Assembly (NCBI RefSeq): GCF_003443735.1
Contig: NZ_CP031969.1
Coordinates: 3,100,001-3,164,000 of the forward strand
DNA: 64,000 bases
Direction of reading: 5' to 3'
DNA from: Streptomyces sp. CC0208
Lineage (GTDB): Bacteria; Actinomycetota; Actinomycetes; Streptomycetales; Streptomycetaceae
Shown here: piece after piece, positions 1 to 6,292 of the stretch
Numbering within the stretch: the stretch's first letter is position 1
Layout: each line of letters begins with the position of its first letter
Notes under the pieces: generated by a model
Database searches by the model: none
What the model saw: only the letters and a program-made list of their open reading frames with translations
What the model was told of the DNA's origin: nothing
Position numbers and translations under genes: made by a program

Positions 1-234
1 CCGCTCCACCCAGCCGGTGATCGCGTCGCGCAGGGCCGGGGTGCCCCAGACCGTCGGGTAGCCCGGGGAGTCCGCCGCGTCGATCAGGGCCTTCTGGACG
101 AGATCGGGGACCGGGTCGACGGGTGTGCCGACCGACAGGTCGACGATGCCTCCGGGGTGCGCGGCAGCCGTCTTCTTGTACGGCTCCAGCTTGTCCCAGG
201 GGAAGGTGGGAAGGCGGTCGCTGACTGCGGACAC
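1..234 (-). CDS. dapC: Succinyldiaminopimelate transaminase (N-terminal part, runs off the left edge)
   Basis: The complement of the left edge encodes 78 in-frame residues from a GTG at 234, beginning VSAVSDRLPTFPWDKLEPYK and continuing through GGIVDLSVGTPVDPVPDLVQ and SPGYPTVWGTPALRDAITGW. This is the N-terminus of a class I/II PLP aminotransferase of the DapC type, which makes N-succinyl-LL-2,6-diaminopimelate in lysine and peptidoglycan-precursor synthesis. The PLP lysine lies outside the window. The gene sits downstream of fdxA on the same strand with a 110-bp gap, the arrangement I recall for Streptomyces. No strong ribosome-binding site precedes the GTG, so the exact start is uncertain. 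The family is well supported; substrate preference is inferred from context. Confidence 0.8.
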   Translation of the reverse strand, partial: MSAVSDRLPTFPWDKLEPYKKTAAAHPGGIVDLSVGTPVDPVPDLVQKALIDAADSPGYPTVWGTPALRDAITGWVER

Positions 235-344
235 GGCGTCGGGCTCACTTTCGGGTCGTACGGGAAACACGTCGGTCCCGCAGGCCAGGATCGGGGGCGA
301 TCAGGCCGTACGGGACCGAGGCGACACGGAAAGGTGCCAGCTGA

Positions 345-662
345 TCAGGCCTGCGGCGGCAGCGCGGCGATGAACGGGTGGTCCCGCTCGATCAGACCCA
401 GCTTGCTGGCGCCGCCGGGCGAGCCGAGTTCGTCGAAGAACTCGACGTTCGCCTTGTAGTAGTCCTTCCACTCGTCCGGAGTGTCGTCCTCGTAGAAGAT
501 CGCCTCGACCGGGCAGACCGGCTCACAGGCACCACAGTCGACGCATTCGTCCGGGTGGATGTACAAGGACCGGGAGCCCTCGTAGATGCAGTCGACCGGG
601 CACTCCTCGATGCAGGCCTTGTCCTTCACGTCGACACAAGGCTGCGCGATGACGTAGGTCAC
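345..662 (-). CDS. fdxA: 7Fe ferredoxin, FdxA type
   Basis: A 105-residue soluble electron carrier that binds one [3Fe-4S] and one [4Fe-4S] cluster. Cysteines are at about 9, 17, 21, 25, 40, 43, 46 and 50. By analogy with Azotobacter-type ferredoxin I, 9/17/50 would hold the 3Fe cluster and 21/40/43/46 the 4Fe cluster, with 25 free. The motifs CVDCGACEPVCPVEAI and CPVDCIYEG are diagnostic. The C-terminal extension, including the DEWKDYYKANVEFF stretch, is typical of actinobacterial FdxA of about 105 residues. Translation starts at a GTG preceded by an AGGAGGA ribosome-binding site. It probably donates electrons to cytochromes P450 or other oxidoreductases; the partner cannot be told from the sequence. 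Confidence 0.95.
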   Translation of the reverse strand: MTYVIAQPCVDVKDKACIEECPVDCIYEGSRSLYIHPDECVDCGACEPVCPVEAIFYEDDTPDEWKDYYKANVEFFDELGSPGGASKLGLIERDHPFIAALPPQA

Positions 663-753
663 GCTGTCGTTCCTCCTCCATAGGGCGCTGGCGGGCCTCC
701 TCAGGCTCCGCCGCCTCGCGCGCGGGAGCGCGGCGTCGTCGATGCCCGCCCCT

Positions 754-782
754 AGTATCTCCGTTCTTGGGCATGATCCGAA
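754..782 (-). promoter_or_regulatory. Candidate promoter for fdxA
   Basis: On the minus strand TTCGGA (782-777) and GATACT (759-754) are separated by 17 bp, an acceptable sigma-70-like arrangement about 90 bp upstream of the fdxA GTG. The overlapping TAGTAT on the plus strand could instead serve the divergent acetyltransferase gene. The match is moderate only. Confidence 0.3.
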
Positions 783-802
783 CAGGAGGGGTGAACTGAC
801 CT

Positions 803-1810
803 GTGGAAATCTCCGCGGCGGGGCGTCTCGTCGTCCGTATCTCCGCAGCTGACGTGGGCAAACGGGTATCCGTACGGTGCCTGGACGAAACCGGCGGCAC
901 CGGGGAGAAGTTCACCGACACGGTGGGTGTTCTCACATCATGGGACGACGGTGTGCTGAGCGTCACGCGGCGGGACGGGCAAAGTGTCCGCATCACGGAA
1001 TCCGCGCTGGTCGCGGGCAAGGTCGTCCCCGCCGAGCCGGCCCGCCGCCGGGGCCCGGCCGCCTCGTACGAGGAGCTGGCCCGGATCACCGCGCGCGGCT
1101 GGCGGCCCGTGGAGAGCGAGTGGCTCGGCGAGTGGGAGCTGCGCGCCGCCTCCGGGTTCACCCGCCGCGCCAACTCCGTCCTCCCCCTCGGTGACCCCGG
1201 CCTGCCCCTCGACGAGGCCCTGACCGCCGTACGACGGTGGTACGGCGACCGCGGCCTGCCGGCGTACATACAGACCGCGACCGGCGCCGCGGGCACGCAG
1301 GAGGTGCTGTGCGCGGAACTGGAGGAGCGCGGGTGGACGCGCGAGGTGACGGCGGAGCTGTGGACCGGGGCGCTGGCGCCGGTCGCCGACCGGTCGTGCG
1401 ACCAGGACGTGGTCCTGTCCCGGGAGGCAGACGACTCCTGGCTGGCGCGCTATCAGCGCAAGGGGGTGAGCGAGGTGGCGCTGCGGGTGCTGGGGAGCGG
1501 CGCGTCGGTGTGGTTCGCGACCGTCCCCGGGGCGGGGGCGCCGGCCGCGATCGGGCGGTGTGTCGTCGACGGGCGGTGGGCCGGTTTCGCGGCGGTCGAG
1601 GTGGATCCCGCGCTACGGCGACGGGGGCTGGCCACGACCGTGATGGCGGCCCTGGCGCAGCGCGCCCTCGACGAGGGGGCGTCGGCCGCCTGGCTCCAGG
1701 TCGAGACGGACAACGCCGGTGCGCGGGCCCTGTACGAGCGGATGGGGTTCGCCGCGCACCACGCCTACCACCACTACCGCGAGCCGGACGTCTCCGGCGG
1801 GGCCCGGTAG
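803..1810 (+). CDS. GNAT family N-acetyltransferase with N-terminal beta-rich extension
   Basis: A 335-residue protein. The C-terminal part from about residue 190 is a GCN5-related acetyltransferase that would transfer acetyl from acetyl-CoA to an unknown acceptor. The acetyl-CoA loop is visible in VDPALRRRGLATTVM near residue 270, and the family-typical ending is DNAGARALYERMGF. The first 80 residues form a small beta-rich region and the middle (80-180) is a degenerate second GNAT-like half, as in several actinobacterial tandem-GNAT proteins. Translation starts at a GTG; AGGAGGG lies 12 bases upstream, and the nearer GTG at 791 is closed by a stop. It is divergent from fdxA. No acceptor can be inferred. 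Confidence 0.88.
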   Translation: MEISAAGRLVVRISAADVGKRVSVRCLDETGGTGEKFTDTVGVLTSWDDGVLSVTRRDGQSVRITESALVAGKVVPAEPARRRGPAASYEELARITARGWRPVESEWLGEWELRAASGFTRRANSVLPLGDPGLPLDEALTAVRRWYGDRGLPAYIQTATGAAGTQEVLCAELEERGWTREVTAELWTGALAPVADRSCDQDVVLSREADDSWLARYQRKGVSEVALRVLGSGASVWFATVPGAGAPAAIGRCVVDGRWAGFAAVEVDPALRRRGLATTVMAALAQRALDEGASAAWLQVETDNAGARALYERMGFAAHHAYHHYREPDVSGGAR

Positions 1811-1842
1811 TAGCGATCGCCGTGAAAGGGCACGAGCCTGCT

Positions 1843-2694
1843 ATGCGTCCCCCGTTTCCACCATCGCCCGAACGTTCCGCCGAGCTCCGGAGGCGGTTCG
1901 CCGAAGAAGCGCGGTCCGAGCGGCCCGATCTGGCCGCGCTGTGTCTGCTCCTGGGAGCCGAGGCCGACGGGGCGCTCGACGAGGCCGGCATCGACGCGGC
2001 CCAGATCGAACTCGACACGCTGGCCGGACAGCTGCCGTTCCGGCCGGGCGGGCCTCGCTCGTGGGCGGTGTCGTTGCGGGAGCTGCTGGGCGACCGGTGC
2101 GGGTTTCACGGCTCCGCCGCGGACTATCAGCGGCTGGAGTCCTCGTTGCTGCACGAGGTGCTGGTGCGGCGGCGCGGGTTGCCGATCCTGTTGTCGGTGG
2201 TGTGGATGGAGGTGGCCCGGCGGGCGGGAGCTCCGGTGTACGGGGTGGCTCTGCCGGGGCACTTCGTCGTGGGGTTCGGGCCGCCGCAGGAGCAGGTGCT
2301 GGCCGATCCCTTCGACGGGGGGCGGGTCCTGGCGGGGGCCGACGCCGAGTTGTTGGTGGCGGGGGCCACGGGGGGCTCATTGGAGCCGTCGATGCTGGTG
2401 CCCGCGGAGACCCTGGACGTCGTGCAGCGCATCCTCAACAACGTGCGCGCGTGGGCCGCGACCCGTCCCGAGCGGTCCGATGTGGGGCTGTGGGCCGTGG
2501 AGTTGGCCCTGCTGTTGCCCTCGCATCCGGCGCGGCTTCGGTACGAGCGGGCGCAGTTGCTCGTGCAGCGGGGTGACTTCGTCGAGGGGGCCGGGGAGTT
2601 GGAGGCGTATGCGGGGGTGGTGGCGGCGGTGGACGAGGCGGCCGCGGGGCGTCTGCGACAGCAGGCACGGGCGGCGCGAGCACGGTTGAACTAG
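1843..2694 (+). CDS. SirB1/transglutaminase-like family protein
   Basis: A 283-residue protein from the ATG at 1843; an in-frame GTG at 1822 would add seven residues. It follows the acetyltransferase by 32 bp on the same strand. The central region (about 75-210), with SSLLHEVLVRRRGLPILLSVVW, RRAGAPVYGVALPGHFVVGF and LADPFDGGR, matches the Transglut_core2/SirB1 fold found in bacteria as a tetratricopeptide-linked protein of unknown biochemical role. The C-terminal part is helical (HPARLRYERAQLLVQRGDFVE), consistent with a TPR-like segment. Catalytic activity is not established for the family, and the candidate His in LPGHF is the only obvious catalytic-type residue. The family call is good; the function is unknown. 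Confidence 0.85.
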   Translation: MRPPFPPSPERSAELRRRFAEEARSERPDLAALCLLLGAEADGALDEAGIDAAQIELDTLAGQLPFRPGGPRSWAVSLRELLGDRCGFHGSAADYQRLESSLLHEVLVRRRGLPILLSVVWMEVARRAGAPVYGVALPGHFVVGFGPPQEQVLADPFDGGRVLAGADAELLVAGATGGSLEPSMLVPAETLDVVQRILNNVRAWAATRPERSDVGLWAVELALLLPSHPARLRYERAQLLVQRGDFVEGAGELEAYAGVVAAVDEAAAGRLRQQARAARARLN

Positions 2695-2720
2695 GCCCGT
2701 CGTAGCGTCTACCGGTCCGC

Positions 2721-2751
2721 TGTGGCTGGTCGCGCAGTTCCCCGCGCCCCT
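2721..2751 (+). repeat. Dispersed intergenic repeat, copy A
   Basis: The core TGGTCGCGCAGTTCCCCGCG followed by CCCCT recurs in related form at 46781-46822 and 63608-63675. It lies between the convergent SirB1-like gene and the response-regulator gene. I recall this element as very common between Streptomyces genes; its function is unknown. Confidence 0.7.
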
Positions 2752-2758
2752 GGGTGGG

Positions 2759-3376
2759 TCACAGCCAGCCCTTCTCTCTCGCGATCCGGACTGCCTCCGC
2801 CCTGTTCCGTACCGCCAGCTTCTGGATCGCCGTCGACAGGTAGTTGCGGACCGTGCCCTGGGACAGGTGAAGGGTCTGCGCCAGCTCGGCGTTCGTGGAG
2901 CCGTCGGCCGCTGCTCTCAGGACCTCCCGCTCCCTGTCCGTCAGCGGGTTCGCGCCCTCCGCCAGTGCCGCCGCCGCAAGGGTGGGGTCGATGACCCGCT
3001 CCCCCGCGAGCACCTTGCGTACCGCTTCCGCCAGTTGGGCCGCGGGGGCGTCCTTGACCAGGAAGGCGTCGGCGCCCGACTCCATCGCGCTGCGGAGGTA
3101 GCCGGGGCGGCCGAAGGTCGTGAGGATGACCAGCTTGACCGCCGGGAGTTCCTTGTGGAGTTGAGCCGCCGCCTCTATGCCCGTCGCGCCCGGCATCTCG
3201 ATGTCCATGAGGGCCACGTCGATGTCGTGGGCGCGGGCCGCCGCCAGGACCTCGTCGCCGCGGGCCACCTGTGCGACGACCTCGATGTCGTCCTCCAGGC
3301 CGAGCAGGGCGGCCAGGGCCTCGCGGACCATCGACTGGTCCTCGGCGAGCAGGACCTTGATCGTGCGGCTCGTCAT
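2759..3376 (-). CDS. NarL/LuxR-family response regulator
   Basis: A 205-residue DNA-binding response regulator and last gene of a four-gene operon. The receiver domain (about 6-122) has acidic residues E12/D13, phospho-acceptor D58 in MDIEMPG, and the conserved Lys in LVKDAP. A LuxR-type helix-turn-helix fills about 140-200 (LTDREREVLRAAADGSTNAE, LHLSQGTVRNYLSTAIQKL). Its ATG overlaps the kinase stop (ATGA), indicating translational coupling and a cognate pair. This kinase-regulator type resembles DesK/DesR and YvfTU, which sense membrane or envelope state and control an adjacent ABC exporter. A likely target is its own operon; see the palindrome at 6244-6257. The inducing signal is unknown. 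Confidence 0.93.
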   Translation of the reverse strand: MTSRTIKVLLAEDQSMVREALAALLGLEDDIEVVAQVARGDEVLAAARAHDIDVALMDIEMPGATGIEAAAQLHKELPAVKLVILTTFGRPGYLRSAMESGADAFLVKDAPAAQLAEAVRKVLAGERVIDPTLAAAALAEGANPLTDREREVLRAAADGSTNAELAQTLHLSQGTVRNYLSTAIQKLAVRNRAEAVRIAREKGWL

Positions 3377-4539
3377 GAGGCGGATCCTACGTCGGCCGCG
3401 GAACCGGCGGGCACGCGGGCGACCAGCCGGAAGCCGCGCCGGGTGCCGGTGGCCTCCAGGGTGCCGCCGGCCTTCTCCAGGCGTTCGGTGAGGCCGGTGA
3501 GGCCGTTGCCGGGAGCGTTGCCCGCGCCGCCGGAACCGTCGTCCTCGACGGTGAGTTCGAGCCGGGGCCCGTCGAGGGTCTGGCGGTGCAGCAGCTCCAC
3601 CGTGCAGCCGCGGGCACCGCTGTGCCGTACGACGTTGGTGACCGCCTCGCGCAGCGCCCAGGCCAGGGCCGACTCGCTCTCCTCCGGCACGCCGGCGAGG
3701 TCGGGTTCGGGGGGCAGGGTGGCGGTGACGCCGGCTGCCGTCAACGCGACCTGGGCGCCCGCGAGTTCCGCGGCCAGACGGGGGCGGCGGAAACCCGAGA
3801 CGGCCTCGCGGACGTCCACCAGGGCCTGCCGGCTGACCTGTTCGATGTCGGCGACCTGCTGGGCCGCCTTGTCGGGGTGGGCGGGGAGCATCCGGCCCGC
3901 CAGCTCGCTCTTCAGGGTGATGAGGGACAGGGAGTGGCCGAGCAGGTCGTGCAGGTCGCGGGCGAGGCGCAGCCGCTCCTCGTTGGCGGCGAGCTGGGCG
4001 ACCCGGGCCCTGGCCTCCCGCAACTCGATGGTCGTACGGACGAGTTCGCGGACGCCGGTCATCGCGAAGCCGCCGAGCAGGGCCGGGATGAGGAGGGCGC
4101 CGATGTAGTCCGTGCCGTCGGCGACGAGCAGGGCGAGGATCGCCATCAGGGCGGACGCTGCGGGGATGGTCCAGCGGGCGAGCCGCAGCGGCAGGGCCGC
4201 GCCGGACGCGATCGAGACGTACACGAAGAGGACGAGCCACTCGCGGCCCAGGGTGAGGACGAGCAGGGTCGACTCGGCCGAGAGGACCGCGAGGGAGACG
4301 AGGACGAACTCCTGGGCGTTGCGGCGGCCGGTCCTGAACAGCAGCGCCAGGTACCAGGCGACGAAGCCCGCGAGGCCGAGCCAGCCGAGGACGACGGCCA
4401 CCGCGCCGTGGCCGCCGTGCAGGAGGTCCGAGACGGGTGCGCTCAGATAGACCAGCCAGATGCCCGTCCACAGCATCTTGACCATCATCTGCTTGCGGGT
4501 CTCGGGGCGCTGCCCGATCCCGACGCCGGTGCCACTCAC
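3373..4539 (-). CDS. Sensor histidine kinase, DesK-like
   Basis: A 388-residue membrane kinase. About six hydrophobic segments occupy residues 20-165, with no large extracellular loop, suggesting that it senses the membrane itself or an intramembrane ligand. The HisKA_3 dimerisation motif is RLRLARDLHDLLGHSLSLIT with phospho-acceptor H197. The ATPase domain (about 280-380) carries the N box EAVTNVVRHSGA and the G-box residues DDGSGGAGNAPGNGL. I chose the GTG at 4539 because its GTGA overlaps the permease stop exactly and because the open frame upstream lies inside the permease gene. It phosphorylates the downstream regulator. Linkage to the ABC-2 exporter suggests that transporter function and sensing are coupled. 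Confidence 0.92.
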   Translation of the reverse strand: MSGTGVGIGQRPETRKQMMVKMLWTGIWLVYLSAPVSDLLHGGHGAVAVVLGWLGLAGFVAWYLALLFRTGRRNAQEFVLVSLAVLSAESTLLVLTLGREWLVLFVYVSIASGAALPLRLARWTIPAASALMAILALLVADGTDYIGALLIPALLGGFAMTGVRELVRTTIELREARARVAQLAANEERLRLARDLHDLLGHSLSLITLKSELAGRMLPAHPDKAAQQVADIEQVSRQALVDVREAVSGFRRPRLAAELAGAQVALTAAGVTATLPPEPDLAGVPEESESALAWALREAVTNVVRHSGARGCTVELLHRQTLDGPRLELTVEDDGSGGAGNAPGNGLTGLTERLEKAGGTLEATGTRRGFRLVARVPAGSAADVGSAS

Positions 4540-5276
4540 GCCTTCAACGTGTCCTTCCGGTACAGCCAGGCCGCGCCGCCCGCGAACAGGGCGAAGGAGA
4601 CGGCCAGGACGGCGATGTCCTGTGCGTGCGGGGCGCGGCTCTGCTCGATGGCCTGCCCGAGGGCAGCGTACGCGTGCGTGGGCAGCCACTTGGCGATGTC
4701 CTGGAGCCACTGCGGGAAGGTCGTCGTGGGCATCCACAGGCCGCCCAGCATCGAAAGCCCGAAGTAGGTGATCATCGTGATCGGGCGGACCGCGTCACCG
4801 GTGGCGAGGTAGCCGATGGCGACGCCGAGGGCGGCGAAGACGAGGCTTCCGGCCCAGATCGCGCCGGTGAGGGCGAGCCACTGCCAGGCGTCCAGTCGTA
4901 CGTCCTTCACGGTCGCGGCGACGACGAACACGACCACGATCGAGGGCAGGCTCACCACGGCCGCGCTCGCCGTCTTGGCGAGGACATAGCCGCGACCGGG
5001 GAGCGTGGTCAGCCTCAACTGCCGTACCCAGCCGCCCTCCCGCTCCTTCGCGATGCGCTCGCTGTTGCCCATCAGGACGGCGGTCAGGGCGCCGAAGGAG
5101 GCCATCGAGACCATCATGTACGTCGCGACCGTCAGACCGGTGCCGTCGACCTTGTCGGTGGTCCCGGAGCTGCCCGCGATGATCAGGAACAGCACCGACG
5201 GGTAGAGCACCGAGAAGAACAGGAACTTGCGGTTGCGCAGGGCGCGGACGAGTTCCAGCTTGATCAGGCTGTTCAT
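4536..5276 (-). CDS. ABC-2 type transporter permease
   Basis: A 246-residue inner-membrane permease with about six transmembrane segments, the usual size for drug or lipid exporters of the ABC-2 family. It starts MNSLIKLELVRALRNRKFLF, a typical amphipathic N-terminal helix, and has the large extracytoplasmic loop GSSGTTDKVDGTG after the first segment. The C-terminal half has the family pattern GYLATGDAVRPITMITYFGL then LGGLWMPTTTFPQWLQDIAK. It overlaps both neighbours by four bases (ATGA with the ATPase, GTGA with the kinase), so all four proteins are made from one coupled mRNA. Substrate unknown; self-resistance or lipid export are possibilities. Confidence 0.92.
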   Translation of the reverse strand: MNSLIKLELVRALRNRKFLFFSVLYPSVLFLIIAGSSGTTDKVDGTGLTVATYMMVSMASFGALTAVLMGNSERIAKEREGGWVRQLRLTTLPGRGYVLAKTASAAVVSLPSIVVVFVVAATVKDVRLDAWQWLALTGAIWAGSLVFAALGVAIGYLATGDAVRPITMITYFGLSMLGGLWMPTTTFPQWLQDIAKWLPTHAYAALGQAIEQSRAPHAQDIAVLAVSFALFAGGAAWLYRKDTLKA

Positions 5277-6184
5277 GACTGCTTGGCCTCCTCGGCCTCG
5301 GTGATGGCGACGAAGGCCTGCTCCAGACCGAGCCCGGCGACTTCGAGGTTGCGGGGGTAGACGCCGAGGCCGTAGAGGGCGTGGACGGTCGCGTCGGCGT
5401 CGGTGGACTGGATGCGGACGGTCTGGCCGCTTATGTCGATCGAGGTGAGGAAGGGCAGTGCGCGCAGCGGCCCCTCGTCGATGGCGCCCTCCAGGTCGAA
5501 GGCGATCCTGCGGGCGCCGGCCTTCGCCTTGATCTCGGCGGCGGTGCCGTCGGCGAGGAGGCGGCCCCGGTGCAGGACGAGCACCCGGTCGGCGATGGCG
5601 TCGGCCTCTTCGAGGTAGTGGGTGGCGAACAGGACCGTACGGCCCTGGTCGGCCTGTTCGCGCATGGTGGCCCAGAAGGCCTGGCGGGTGGTGACGTCCA
5701 TGCCGGTCGTCGGCTCGTCCAGGACGATCAGGTCGCTGTCGCCGGCGGTCGCGAGGGCGAAGCGGACCCGCTGGGCCTGGCCGCCGGAGAGCTTGTTGAC
5801 CTTGCGGTCGGCGATCTGGGCGATGCCCGCGCGGGACAGCACCTCGGTGGGCCGGTACGGCTTCGGGTGCAGATCGCAGGCGAGGCGTACCAGCTCGGCG
5901 ACGGTGACCTCGTCCATCAGACCGCCGCTCTGGAGCATCGCGCCCACGCGCCCGGCGACGATCGCCTCACGCGGGCTGGTGCCGAAGAGCCGGACGCTGC
6001 CGCTGTCGGGCTGCTTGAGGCCGAGCAGCAGATCGAGGGTGGTGGACTTGCCGGCGCCGTTGGGGCCGAGCAGCGCCACGGTCTCCCCCGGGCGCAGGGT
6101 CAGGTCCAGTCCGTCCACGGCGCGTACCTCGCCGTACGCCTTGCTCACCTGGTCGAAGGCGACCACCGGGGCTGTCGTTGTCAT
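5273..6184 (-). CDS. ABC transporter ATP-binding protein (ABC-2 exporter)
   Basis: A 303-residue ATPase that powers the neighbouring permease. Walker A is GPNGAGKST (about 40-48), the signature is LSGGQAQRVRFALA, Walker B is LIVLDEPTTGMD, and the switch His is in FATHYLEEAD. The C-terminal 80 residues form the extra domain usual in DrrA/CcmA-like exporters. It is the first gene of the operon, starting at an ATG 60 bp downstream of the palindrome at 6244-6257. Related systems with a linked two-component pair often handle antibiotics or membrane-active compounds; here that is inference only. Confidence 0.94.
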   Translation of the reverse strand: MTTTAPVVAFDQVSKAYGEVRAVDGLDLTLRPGETVALLGPNGAGKSTTLDLLLGLKQPDSGSVRLFGTSPREAIVAGRVGAMLQSGGLMDEVTVAELVRLACDLHPKPYRPTEVLSRAGIAQIADRKVNKLSGGQAQRVRFALATAGDSDLIVLDEPTTGMDVTTRQAFWATMREQADQGRTVLFATHYLEEADAIADRVLVLHRGRLLADGTAAEIKAKAGARRIAFDLEGAIDEGPLRALPFLTSIDISGQTVRIQSTDADATVHALYGLGVYPRNLEVAGLGLEQAFVAITEAEEAKQS

Positions 6185-6231
6185 ACGGCCATGGTGGCTC
6201 CGCGGGTGCGGTGGCGGGCAGTGTCGGCCGT

Positions 6232-6274
6232 CCGGAGTGCCGCATGACAGATGTCATGTCGGGCGGCACTCCGG
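6232..6274 (-). terminator. Hairpin after the VanW-like gene
   Basis: Perfect 12-bp arms CCGGAGTGCCGC (6232-6243) and GCGGCACTCCGG (6263-6274) lie 18 bp past the stop of the upstream gene and 47 bp before the ABC ATPase start. There is no T-tract, as is common in Streptomyces. The 19-base loop holds a second palindrome (6244-6257). Confidence 0.6.
6244..6257. promoter_or_regulatory. Candidate operator ATGACA-GA-TGTCAT
   Basis: A perfect 6-2-6 palindrome, nested in the loop of the hairpin above and 60 bp upstream of the ABC ATPase ATG. NarL-family regulators bind short inverted repeats of this size, so it is the best candidate binding site for the operon's own regulator. This is inference; only one copy was seen. 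Confidence 0.45.
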
Positions 6275-6292
6275 TGCCTGACTGCCGATCGG

